A stretch of DNA of 64,000 nucleotides, taken from the NCBI RefSeq assembly GCF_000004075.3, contig NC_026660.2, positions 15,829,837 through 15,893,836 of the forward strand, in the 5' to 3' direction. The translations under genes and the position numbers were made by a program. Source of the DNA: Cucumis sativus. Its lineage: Eukaryota; Streptophyta; Magnoliopsida; Cucurbitales; Cucurbitaceae. Of the stretch, positions 39,485-51,745 are shown one piece after another (within the stretch, counting starts at the first letter, position 1; each line of letters opens with the position of its first letter). The notes under the pieces are model-generated. The model ran no database searches and was not told the origin of the DNA. It saw only the letters and a list, made by a program, of their open reading frames with translations.

Positions 39485-41932
39485 AGATTTGAACAACAAA
39501 ACTGCCTTTTGATCCAAGTAGAAGTAAACGAAGTGGTTTGTCTCGTGTGTCACGTACGAACCTGTCGTAGAAACACCACAAAGTTCAACATTCAGGAACA
39601 TGGTCTAATCAACACTGATTTAGATAGCTACATAAGTTCTGATTGTAAGCGAAAACCACAATCCTAAACCACTTAAATGATTGACTTTCATTTCAATGGC
39701 CACTACTCAACATGCATCAATTTGGGAAGCATTTAGGACACTGAATTGATTATTATACTAAGTAGGTTTAAAGGTTAAAATAGTTTGCTTTTGAGGTGGA
39801 AACTATTTTAGTATGGGTGGTAAATAGTAAACGCTATAACAAAGAGAGAAAGAGAGAATATAAAAAAAAGTAACAAAGAAGAATTTGAAACGGTAATAAT
39901 GTAGCTAATTATAGGTTATAATAATTGAAAACATCAACTAGCCCCAAACTTAACTTGAGGTGGAATATAATACAATAGACTCCACCCACTTAAAGTTGGT
40001 GGTTCAAACACCCCATTGATGTCAAAGAAGGTTGTTTTCATTCACAAGATAATCTCCAATTTTTAAACCTTCTATGATAGACTTGTGTCACAGTATTCAC
40101 CTTGTCGGGTGCAACTCATAATTGGTATTTGCACCAGATTGATGTTACAAATGTCTTCACTCACAAAGATCAATAAATTTACATTGAGCAACCATGAGGT
40201 TTTGTTGCTCAAAAGTAGAATAGACAAGATATGGAACATTTAGTTAGAAGTTGCGAAACTTGAATGAAGAATAGTAAGCCTAATTACTAGTCATACATGT
40301 TGATAATGATAACATTGTCATTGACATTGACCACTCGGGAGGTTTCAAGAAATATCAAGAAATCCACTCTTTTCTCTTGTTTAATGCAATACAAGGGAAT
40401 TGAAAGCAATTTGTAAGCATTTTCAGACCTTGACCAAATTATACAAGGGAAAAAGAGGGAGATAAATGTTCTGCACGAACTTGATTAAAGTTATGGAGGA
40501 CAGGTTAGACTCTCTCACCCTCAAGAAAGGAAGGGAGCCTTTTCCATTGTTCACCTTGACCTTCATTAATTAGGTTGCCAACTCAAAACCAAAAACAAAA
40601 TTATTGGCCTTGAGAAACGTTAAACCACCTACCATGGGAATCAGCTTTAAGGGGTTCTTGTGCTCAGGGGTTTGAGATAACTTCTAGAAGAGCCGACAGT
40701 TTCAGTTTCTTTTCCTTTCCTTTGGAAAATAAATGAAATACAACAGCCTCAAAATAAACAACCAAAGACAGACAAAGGACTACTGACTACCCTTGTTCTA
40801 AGTAGAGGATAACCACCCACCCCGGAAAGTTCGCAAACCAAAATAACTCCTTGTCTTCCATAAAAAAAAGACCCATTCAACTCAACAACACCCTCTAATT
40901 CAGCAGCAACCAGGACAAGTTAAAGTTTTAGTTTCTTTTTCTAGTTAACTTTGTGTCAACCTATTTACAACACGACTAATCTCAACCGTGACAAGTGATA
41001 ATGAGGCAGTCACATATAATAACCAATGGGTGCCGATTTAAAAAAAAGATGCATGCCACTTAATAACTTTTGCCTATAAATTCAAGATACTTTTCTCTCA
41101 TACATCCAATAATAAGAAACCATTCACTACATTGTTGCAGCCTAACGGAATAATTTCTCGACAAACACCAACCATCTTCATAACAGTAAATTAGTCCATG
41201 GTGACTGTGTGTTCAAATTTCACGAAAGACTAACAACAGAGGATAGAAGGAAAGGGAATGGACAAAATTGAGAAGAAAAAATTTCAAGTTCTCTGTAAAA
41301 GTTACTCTTTACAACTCTAAATTAGCTCAATTCAATTAAATCTTGTGGAAGGACTGGTTATTTATTAAATGCAGGTAATCTAACCAGATCAAACATTACT
41401 ACCAAGCAACCTAAAAACATAGATCTATTTCATTCACAAAGTAAACCTTCGCACCAAAGTCGAAACAAGAAGGCACATTATCAAGCAGAAAAATCACAAA
41501 CAACGTCAGCTGAATTTTTATAGGAAGAGGAAGATCAGTTACCAAAATTACGGCCAACAATGCAGTGCCAGGTCGGTCCATGTCTCTTATCAAACTCTTT
41601 CTTAATACACTCTGCTATATCCTTCTCTACACTATGCTTTTCAAATGCCTGATACAAAAATCCACAGAAGATCATGAGAAAGAACAACAGTCCAAAAATG
41701 AAATTCAAATACGAAATTAACAAACCAAAAAAAAAAAAAAAAAAACGATCGAGAAAAGAGAACTTACAGCTATAGCGACATCAATAGCCTTTTTCTGCAC
41801 ATCACCAAACATATCGGCACTCTTGATAACAATTTTCTTCCCAGTAGTGGTGACAGCCGGTGGTTTCCGATCTTCCGACACAGATTTCACCAATAGAGTC
41901 CCTTGAATGCTTCTCTTAGCATCGTTACTCAT
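39479..41932 (-). CDS. LC8-type dynein light chain (DYNLL-like)
   Basis: Three exons on the minus strand: 41932-41768, 41648-41543 and 39561-39479. The introns are 119 bp and 1,981 bp, both GT-AG; the protein is 117 aa. The N-terminal 35 residues are variable. The LC8 fold follows: [20 protein letters not shown], then [20 protein letters not shown], then [13 protein letters not shown] across the exon 2/3 junction, then [20 protein letters not shown] and a terminal LLFKSG. Exon 3 is too short to stand out and was found by searching for the missing YVTHET block. LC8 proteins are dimeric hubs that bind short TQT-like motifs. Flowering plants lack dynein heavy chains, so here it should act as a scaffold (for example in nuclear pores or other complexes). 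Reading past the second donor gives a false ending (RNFGN). Confidence 0.92.
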
Positions 41933-44032
41933 TTTTTCACTGCTGATCTCCGGTGCGGGTGCGGGTGCGGAAGCGACGGAATATGAGGAATCAATCTGTT
42001 GAAGTAGTTCTTGTTGTTTGAAGAAATTTGGAATTAGTTCATCGATTTGAGTGGAAAATGTAAGGAAAGCTCGTGAGTTCTCTCAGAATCTGAGAGGATA
42101 AAGTGATTTTTAACTCTTTTTGGAACTTTATTGTGGTTTTTTGCAATCGGGTCCTTTTAATGGAGCAGTCGGTGAATTTTGGTTTTCCGGTACAGCCTGG
42201 CAATACGGCGCCGTTTCAGTGGTCTTCGGACAGCTAGAAGAACTACAACGAGAAGGGTGTGTCAATCAACTCATTAGACTTACTTTGACCCTAAGTCAAA
42301 TATTTTAAAAGTTAAAAACCGTTTATTATTATTTTAGCTTGATAAAAAAATGAAAATCCTTCTAGTAAAAAAAATTAAAAAGGTAATGAATGTTAAATAG
42401 TAAATATATTGTAGCAAATTCGAGAGTTTTAAACAATATTTACCGTAGCGAGAGGTGGTTATTACATCTCTAGATAATTTTTGCTCTAAACGCTCCCTAA
42501 ATTTACAGTAAGAATAAAATAATCTTTCTTTCTAGTGCTATAATATAACGATGGACGGAATATTTGATTTTTATAAAGGAATGTTATTTTGAATAATGAA
42601 ACTTGCTGCGGGTAATTACGTAGAAAAGAATGAGATGGATGAATGACTAAATTTGAGAAATCAAAGCTTAGGATGAGAATAAGGGTGTGTTTTCTCGGTT
42701 GAAATCAATTTTTGTTCAAGTGATAGTGTTTGGCATGAACTAAAATTGACCCTAACAAAATATAAAATCATTTAAATCTGATTCTAGATGAATTAGGTGA
42801 TGTGTGATTTTTTGGTAAGTAATTACTAATTAATGACTCCCAAAATGGATAGAATAATTTTTGTGTAAAATATTGTTGGTAGTCAAAAGATAGCAACTTA
42901 TCATTAATCGTTAATAAAGTAAACCATTATCTTTGTTTTGAATTTTTGAAAGTATCTACTCAATGTCTATATATAAACACATGTCAAACTATGTATATAA
43001 GAAATTAACAATAAATAAAATAAACATAAATAGATGTTAATTATTTAGAGTTAAATAATTATTTCTTAAATTAAAAATATAATTATCGATTAACTCTAAA
43101 TTTTCACAATTAAGTGAAAATCGGTTTTCAAAAGTTTGATATTAACATAAATTTAATTCTACTATATCTTTTTCTAAAATTAACAAATTCTTATCCTTCT
43201 CACATTCTCATCTTTTTCTCCTTCGTCAGTTCATCCGCATCCTTCAGCAAATCACCATTCGCATCTTCTAGCCACAAAGAGTGCAATGGAAAACAACAAA
43301 AAAATATGTTGTACGAAAAGCTATTGTACCAAATTGTGGAAGTCATTATTACACTAATTTGTGGTTGTATAATTTGAACCTCAAAAGCAGCCATCTTGAA
43401 GCCACCATGAACTTTCAAATTTGAGAGTCAGATGACTTCGATGAATGTTGGTTGTTAGGCTTTGTCATTTGAAAAAAAAAACGAGAAGGATGAAGATGAT
43501 TGGGACGTACGTCGTCCTCAATGACAAATTGGATTAGAAGGAAATTGAGCCTTCCTTATTCATCTTCTTCAATTCATGGGGGTTGTAGATTCCCAAATAT
43601 GTTTTGAATGTGGAAAAATGAATAAATCGTAATGGGGAGGAGAACCCCCATCACCACCATTGGTCACTCTTTCAATACAATCTTCTGCTGTTAAGAAGAA
43701 GACAGACGAAGACGACAACCAAAAGGAATTCAACATATTAAAAGATCAAAGAAAGTAATATTTACATTTAGTCAGAAAACTTTATTTAAAAAAAGAAACT
43801 TACTTCTGATATATTAATGACTAATATTGAACTTGCTAAAAAAGGGCTATCCATTTATTAAAAAAAAAAGAAAAAAAACTGCCCAATATAACTCTCATTC
43901 ATTCCCACACATAGTCTTACACACACATAGTCTTACACAAATGTGAATACTCTTGAGACAAAAAAATGTGATTTTTTCTATTAAAAAAAAATTGTGCATT
44001 CAATTAATAACAAAATGTTTTTAAAATATATC

Positions 44033-44162
44033 TTTTAATTTTAAACACTTTTTAAAATGAGTTTAAATTTAAACACTTACATGTTTTGTTAAAATATTTT
44101 TAATTTTAAACACTTTTTAAAATGAGTTTAAATTTAAACACTTACATGTTTTGTTAAGAGAA
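44033..44162. repeat. 65-bp tandem duplication
   Basis: Two adjacent copies with a 65-bp period, nearly identical (TTAAACACTTTTTAAAATGA and following). The high identity suggests a recent duplication. No coding content. Confidence 0.8.
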
Positions 44163-46313
44163 TTTGTAAGCGTTTATATTTGAATTTTGTTTAGTTTGTC
44201 ACCTACAAAAAAAATGTTTACGCTTACCTTAAATTACCGTAAATGACTACTAAACACTATGATCTAATTTCATAAAAAATACATATATTTTAATTTTTTT
44301 TAAAAAAAAATATACTTAGAACTAGTTGTTCTAAAATTTTGAAATTAGTAAAGTTAGAACTAAATACCTTGGTTTTTTTTCTAATAAATTTTGTAGATAG
44401 TTTTATTTTAGAAGTAGAAGTATATTAATATTTAAATTCATAATCAAGATATTTATTTTTTATTTAAAAAAATAAAAAGAAAAAAGAAAATTAATAATGT
44501 CACTAGAAATAAATCACCGAGCTTGATTGTTTTAGTAATTATTCAAAATAAAGGAGAAAAAAAACAATATTTTATTTCTTTCAACAACGCAATATTAATA
44601 AGATTGGAGAGGATAAATGAATGATACTTTTGTAATTTTCATAAAGATACAAAAAAAAAATGGTCAATTTTCTAGTCAATGACACCTAAACTTCATTTTC
44701 TAAAAATTTAGTTTTTAATGTTTTCTCGGAGATAAATTATTTTATAAATGAGTTTCTAAAAAATGCATTATTTTAATTTGTCGAACACTACAATTTATTT
44801 TAAAATAGTTTTTTTACAAAATTAAATATTTCAAAATATGAACGAAACACACATAAGGTTAGTAAAGTCTAGTATTTTGTCAATTTTGTTATTATTATTA
44901 TCATTATTATTATGGAGTTTTAAAAAATAATAATTAAAAAACAAACTAGCTACCTTAGTAGAAAAATATATTAAAAGATAAAATATTTATTACATTTTTG
45001 TGAAGTGTAATTATTTTTCTCTTTTATAGAAAATTTTATATAGATAGAAAAAATAAAAAGTATTTACATCTTATAACAAAAATAAAAAACATAAAACATG
45101 AATATTTTTAACTTTGGTTAAAATTTTAGTTCACTATTTTGTGTTTGATTAATTTTTCTATTTTTTAAAAATCCTATGTATTTTTCTTATTATTTATTGT
45201 TTTTCTCATACTATTAACTTAAGTTATCCATATCCAAAAAATAATTTTTTCCGCATTTCAATACAATCTCTTTACGATTATCAAGGAAAAATGAAAATAA
45301 AAACAAATGTCCACTTCATCCAATCAGAAAATGCCAACACGGCATTTGCGAATTAAAATAATTTATAAAAAAGAGGATTTAAAGATATCAACAGACAACT
45401 CCATGACGTGGCAGATATTTGTACGCTTCCACGCTAATCCACTAAGCGAGCGTGAACACACGCCCCCTTCTTTTTAATTGCCGCATTAACGCTTAACTAC
45501 AATTTTTTTCATTTTTAATGCTTAAATTATTCGAACGTTTTTTAAAAGTTAAATAAATTAAAATATTTATAAACTATAGCAAAAAAAAATTAATTCTATC
45601 AATAATAGTCTTCCTCTATCCATGACATTCATTTTTATCAGTGTATCAGTGACATTGATAAAAGAATATCATTGACGTTAAATGTTTGTTATTGATATAA
45701 TTTAAAATTTTGTTATAACTTGGAGATGTTTTTGTTAAATTTGCTATTTTTGATTTTTTTTAAATTAATTTATTAAAAAATAAATGTTTGGATAACTATA
45801 AAATTTAAAATTCTCTAAAGCTTATTAGTATTTAAATTAAGAATAATAGTAAAAAATGGTAAAATTGTGGAGTGAATTACAAAATTGCAAACTTTGAGAC
45901 TCTAACAGTGATAGACACTAATGAAAAGTGATATAATTTAAAATTTTACTATATTTTGTAAACATAGATACTGATACTGATATAATAAAAAATTTAGTTA
46001 TATTTTATAAATATTTTAGTTTATTTTTCTTCACGTGAAAACACGTCTTAAATTAATAGTATATATATCATCCTAACCTAGATTAAGATTAAAAAACGAG
46101 ATTAAAGGAAAAAACTTACGCACTTGATAAGCTTCAATTTTGCTTCTTCACATTTTATGGTCATCTCTACAATCAAGTGAGATTCATCACAATAATTAAT
46201 CTTCTTAATTGTTATCATAGATTCATTTTTGTGGAGAAAATTAAAAATAAAACTATAATTGTTATTATTATTTGAGTATTGGAAACTCCTAATTTGACTT
46301 TGTATTATTCTAT

Positions 46314-46339
46314 ATAGAGCGTGTTGTAGCACGCTCTAT
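46314..46339. other. Perfect 10-bp inverted repeat (hairpin) upstream of MFP
   Basis: ATAGAGCGTG, a 6-nt spacer, then CACGCTCTAT. The arms are GC-richer than their surroundings and lie about 300 bp before the MFP start codon, next to an ACGCGT palindrome (46342-46348). It could be a transcription-factor site or a transcript hairpin. Confidence 0.6.
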
Positions 46340-46634
46340 TCACACGCGTGTTGTTTGTTTGAAGATTTGGGATCGGTAGAGCAATCGTTTCGGTTGTGAA
46401 AAACTTTACTCATCACTACTTCAATTTACAATTTACTATTTCCTCCCGCAGTTTGAAATTTTAGTTTCTTTTCCGTGTTCGTCTCTTACAACACGCCATT
46501 AGCGTCTTTCTTGTGGACTCTGAAATACGATACGAATTTCCATTGGATCTTCATCGAATTCTTCGCAATTTCTTCCTCAAAGAGGGCCTCTAATTTCATT
46601 TTTGTGTCTCTGTTTTGATTTCCTACACTGAGAA

Positions 46635-49600
46635 ATGGCTACCAAAGTGAAGGGAAGGACGACTTTGGAGGTTGGAGCTGATGGAGTCGCTCTTATCACC
46701 ATCATTAATCCTCCTGTCAACTCTCTTTCTTTTGATGGTATGAATTTTATGTTCTTTGTACTCGCCCTTCTACTCCGTTTGATTTTGCTTGATTCGTCTG
46801 TTTTGATCTTTCGGTCTTGTCGGTTTCTTTTTCTTCTTCTTTTTCCTTTTTGTGTCGAGAATTTCGTTTTGGGTTGATTTCGTGGTTCCTATGTTTCATT
46901 CCTGTAATTTTTTTGATGAATCATTTTTCGGATATACAGAAATGAACGAAGAATCGCGATTATTATGATTACCTACTGGTTTGAGTTAAAAACGGCTCAA
47001 TTGCATGACAAATTGCCAATTGCTAATTCGACTTGGTTCACTGCCTTTGACTGTTTAATATATCGATTGAGGCTTGGACCTGTAGGTTTTAGCATTGTAC
47101 TTATCTGTGTTATTGGTGGTGTTATTATAATTGAGCTAGGCTTCTTCCTGTGTATGAAAAACAACTGGAAATATGAATGATGAGATATAACGGCTTCTTT
47201 GAGACCACTGCATTGATTTTCATCCAGTCATGAGAATTTATGATTTGGGGACTCCTTTCTTATTGTTGGGAAATTGTAAATTGACAACTGGCTCTTGGTT
47301 GTTATTCTTTTAAATACAGTTATTTTATCCTCTTCATATGTACTGAGTGTATAACTCCTCTTTCTTTGTAATGTAGTATTATTTAGCTTGAAAGAGAGTT
47401 ATGAACAGGCTTTGGAAAGAGAAGATGTGAAGGCAATTGTTGTTACAGGTTAGGGTGAAACGATTTTCGTACATGAGCTATTAGAAATGTTGGAGATGTA
47501 AAAGCTAACTATGTATGTCATTTGAGCAGGTGCCAGGGGGAAGTTCTCTGGTGGCTTTGATATAACAGCCTTCGGTGGACTGCAAGGTGGAAAAGGTGGG
47601 TTTACATTTCTCTGTGTCCCATTGTCATTGTCTCATAATTTAGTCTAGACACTTTTGTTGACATCTTTTAAATGATCTTTTAGCTGAGGAACCACGGCCT
47701 GGCTACATTTCCATTGATGTAATCACTGATATTTTTGAAGGTACATTTCAGCTCAATTTCTTTAATTCTTACTCTCATCTTCCAACTCTCTTGAAAAGCG
47801 AGTGAAAAGGATAGTTTTGGGAAAGTAATTAATTGTTAGTTATGTCGTCCAGCTGCTAGAAAGCCTGCTGTTGCTGCTATTGACGGACTTGCTTTGGGTG
47901 GAGGGTTAGAGGTCGCTATGGTATGTCTTAGAACTTCTTGTAGACAATTAAATCTTTAAAATCATTGTTTAAAAATATTTTATATTATTTTGGTTTGTAG
48001 GCATGCCATGCACGATTATCAACCAAAACTGCACAGTTAGGATTACCTGAACTTCAGCTTGGTTTAATTCCAGGTTTTGGAGGTATGTCTATGGCGCTGA
48101 TACTTGGTGGTATTTTTCTTATTTTTATTTGTACCAGTTAATCCTGTGAGCCGCTGTAATGATATGCACCCAACTGAACTTTACTTTAAGCTGTGGGCAG
48201 TTGTGATCTCACCAATCTACTTAAGCTCTTAACATTGGAAATAATTGATTAAGTTATTAACAAATAACAGTTTATGTTATCAGTTGGATCCCTCGTGGAT
48301 TGATATTTGGATCTTGGGCCTTTGATAGGATAGCATACGATGTAATTCCTTATTTTTAGAGGATGGATAATATAGATTTTTTAGCAATAACCTAGTATTT
48401 GAATTGGCTGAAATGAATTTGTCTATTATATAATGAAAACAACAGAAACCCACTGTTTTGAAAACTTCTAAGATTTTTCTTTTGGTGTTCTAATCTCAAG
48501 CTTCTTTTTTGTTCAGGAACACAGCGACTTCCTCGTCTGGTTGGTCTTCCAAAGGCTTTAGAAATGATGCTGGTGAGATTAGTAGCTCTTGCTTTTGATT
48601 TTTGACACCTTGCTGTAGAATAGCTTCAATGGTCATTCATATCTTTTGCTTATTTCTGTACCTGTCTCTCTCAACTTATCCAAACTTGCTACACTTGAAC
48701 AGACATCCAAGCCAGTCAAAGGAGAAGAAGCCTTTTCACTGGGACTCGTGGACGCCATAGTCCCTCGTGAAGAGTTGATCAGTGCTGCTCGCAAATGGGC
48801 TCTGGATATCTCAGAGAGGAGAAAACCATGGATTATCAGTCTTCACAAGACCAACAAGTTAGAGTCTCTTGCTGATGCTAGGGAAATATTTAAATTTGCC
48901 AGGGCTCAAGTACGGAAACAGGCTCCAAATCTCAAGCACCCACTGGTTTGCATTGATGTTGTTGAAACGGGTGTAGTCTCAGGTCCCCGTGCTGGACTTC
49001 AGAAGGTTGTATTTCTAAGGCAGCTATTTTTTCTCAAGTAAAAGAAAGATCCAAGCATGAAATAACCTTCCTGAATTTCTTTTTTATGCTTATGGCAGGG
49101 GATTGAAGATTTTCAAGTACTACTGCATGCTGATACCAGTAAAAGCTTGATTCATGTTTTTTTTGCTCAGCGTGGAACAACAAAGGTGTGCGATGAAGAT
49201 TTACTGAAAAATAAATGATCGCTTAAAATAATCTTTATTTCAGAACCTGAAGTTCAGGATATAGAAAAAACAACATCCACTGTTAATACATTACGAGGTT
49301 AGTCTTTTCTCTTATGTTGATATTTCTTCTTTTTTTTTCAAAATATGACAGGTACCTGGAGTTTCTGATCTTGGGTTGACACCGAGACGTATTAATAAAG
49401 TTGCTGTTATTGGTGGGGGATTAATGGGATCTGGGATAGCTACAGCATTGATTCTTAGCAACTATCCTGTGATTCTTAAAGAAGTAAATGAAAACTTTTT
49501 GGAGGCCGGGCTTGGCAGAGTCAAAGGTAAGCCTGGAATTTACTACTGTTGATTGTATTCTTGTTATATTCTATCTGGCTTGTGTTTGACCTGTCATTGT

Positions 49601-51745
49601 AAACATGTTAGCCAATCTACAAAGCCGAGTCCGCAAGGGGACAATGACTCCAGAAAAATTTGAAAGAACCATTTCCCTACTCAAGGGTGTCCTTGATTAT
49701 GAAAGTTTCGAAGATGTGGATATGGTGATTGAGGTAAGTCCCACATCTTACTTCACCCACAAAAAGTAGCAATCGTTAATGTCAATTTGGTATGCTTGTA
49801 ACAGGCTGTTATTGAGAACATCTCCCTGAAGCAACAGATCATCGTTGATCTTGAGAAATATTGCCCTCCACATTGCATACTTGCTACCAATACGTCCACA
49901 ATTGATTTGGATCTGATTGGAGAGAAAACAAATTCTCATGATAGAATTGTCGGAGCTCATTTTTTTAGGTTTGTAAATTCATATTTCTCCTCATTCCTGT
50001 ATTGTTTTGGCTTAGCCACTTAGCCATTGAGTTTATGCTTCTAATGCAGTCCAGCACACGTCATGCCACTATTGGAAGTTGTTCGTACTAATAGGACAGC
50101 TCCTCAAGTAATTGTTGATTTAGTAGATGTCGGAAAAAGGATAAAGAAAACGCCAGTTGTCGTTGGCAATTGCACTGGTTTTGCTGTCAATAGGATGTTT
50201 TTCCCATACACTCAAGCTGCATTGTTACTTGTAGAACATGGAGTAGATCCATATCAGATCGACAGGGCAATTTATAAGTTTGGAATGCCAATGGGCCCCT
50301 TCAGGTTTATAGATTTTTGTGCTTCAGCTTCATGCTTTTTCATACTTGACCTTCATCTAACTTTGATATTTTTCTTCAGATTGATTGATCTTGTTGGTTT
50401 TGGGGTGGCTATAGCAACCGGTGGTCAGTTTGTTCAGAATTTTCCTGATAGAACCTTCAAATCTATGATAATTCCTCTTATGCAAGAGGATAAGAGAGCA
50501 GGTAGAGTTTCACCCCTTAAACTCAGACACTTACGTCTATCATTTTGCTGGCTTTACACTTCCGGAAGATATTTTATCAATGATTCTGTGAGGTATTTTT
50601 ATTTATCCGGGAGTAATTACTGCTCAGCACACACTCAACTCACATATGAACACCATACTTTCAGACATTCCCGAACTCATTGTCAGAGGTTTAGAAAAAA
50701 ATCCATCCTATATAAGCATAAAACCCTAATGATTGGCAGTCTATGGAATCACATTCTCAAATATTTTATGTTTCTTCTTTAGACATGGACATTTATTTAA
50801 AAATATAACTTCTCAGAAAGGTTTTTATCTCTATGACAAGAAACGCAAGTCTAAGCCAGATCCTGAGTTAAAGAAGTATATTGAAAAGGCTAGGAGCATG
50901 TCTGGCATTTTTGTAGACCCTAAGGTGTCGCTCGCTCGCTCTCTCTCTCTCTTAAAGCATTTAGTTTGCGTGATATTTTTTTTCTTTCGACACGGTGCTC
51001 CTTCCTTGAACTTTCATAAATTAAAGAGCAAATGCCAAACTCACAACTGAGAAGTGTTTACTTTAACCAACCGTTGGTAATGTTCTGATGATGAACTTCT
51101 GCACATTCTTCTTTTTGTGATCGTCTGGGTCCAGTTGGCGAAAATATCAGATAAGGACATCATCGAGATGATATTCTTCCCTGTGGTGAATGAAGCATGC
51201 CGTGTACTCGCGGAAGGTATAGCCGTCAAAGCAGCAGACTTGGACATTGCTGGTGTAATGGGGATGGGTTTTCCACCTTACAGGTAGGTTGGTGAGATGA
51301 GAGTTCTTTTTAAATTAAGTTTTTATTAGATAGTCGTCGATAAATGCTCTACAAAGTATGGTTCCTTTTGATCACAGGGGAGGAGTGATGTTTTGGGCTG
51401 ATTCTCTTGGATCAAAATACATCTATTCAAGACTAGAGGAATGGTCAAAGCTGTACGGCGGATTCTTCAAGCCTTGTGCTTACTTGGCTGAAAGAGCTGC
51501 TCAGGGCTCAACCTTGGTTAGTAATCTAAACCAGTACTCAACTCTAATTCACAAATATATATCTTGTGCTATAACATGTCAAATAGTTAGAATGATAAAA
51601 ATTTATGTATATATATTTGACCTCATACTCGACTGATGATATTTGTCTAAACTAGTTGAGTTGTGTTCAAGTTAATTTCTTTCTAAAAATGTTATGTCGC
51701 TTTTTGCAGAGTTCTCCATCTGTTGTCACAAAATCTCGATTGTAA
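46635..51745 (+). CDS. MFP2: Peroxisomal fatty-acid beta-oxidation multifunctional protein (MFP2/MFP-a type)
   Basis: Eighteen exons by hand: 46635-46737, 47377-47448, 47530-47595, 47684-47740, 47853-47920, 48001-48082, 48517-48572, 48703-49005, 49099-49185, 49352-49526, 49612-49733, 49805-49968, 50050-50304, 50380-50501, 50740-50924 (start uncertain), 51135-51283, 51378-51516, 51710-51745; 746 aa. It hydrates 2-enoyl-CoA and oxidises L-3-hydroxyacyl-CoA in peroxisomes. The N-terminal hydratase/isomerase domain has Glu119 (LALGGGLE) and Glu139 (LGLPE), the same numbers as the E. coli FadB catalytic pair. The dehydrogenase domain has the NAD-binding GGGLMGSG (319-326) and His449/Glu461 (HFFSPAH, MPLLE). 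It ends SRL, a PTS1 signal. Sequence is closer to MFP2 and cucumber MFP-a than to AIM1. The exon 14/15 junction is abnormal: the best in-frame acceptor adds about 21 residues (about 578-598) where the family has GESTRKG. Confidence 0.9.

Larger units (their letters stand above)
41933..46634. other. Divergent spacer between dynein light chain and MFP genes
   Basis: It holds the promoters of two divergently oriented genes at its ends. A tandem duplication lies at 44033-44162, and a doubled 17-bp unit near 43905-43938. Two copies of a MITE-like repeat are possible at about 45540-45760 and 45840-46030 (TATAGCAAA, TTTGCTA and AACATTGATA-like motifs). The ORFs at 43114-43418 and 46102-46332 have no domain. 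The last 250 bp look like the MFP 5' UTR. Confidence 0.5.

Noticed and set aside
46635-46877. 80-codon ORF starting at the MFP ATG
   Set aside because: Real coding ends at the donor after 46737; the remaining residues are intron translation.
50063-50782. 239-codon + ORF inside the MFP gene
   Set aside because: It is exon 13 plus intron, exon 14 and intron read through. Beyond 50501 the peptide has no similarity to the family.
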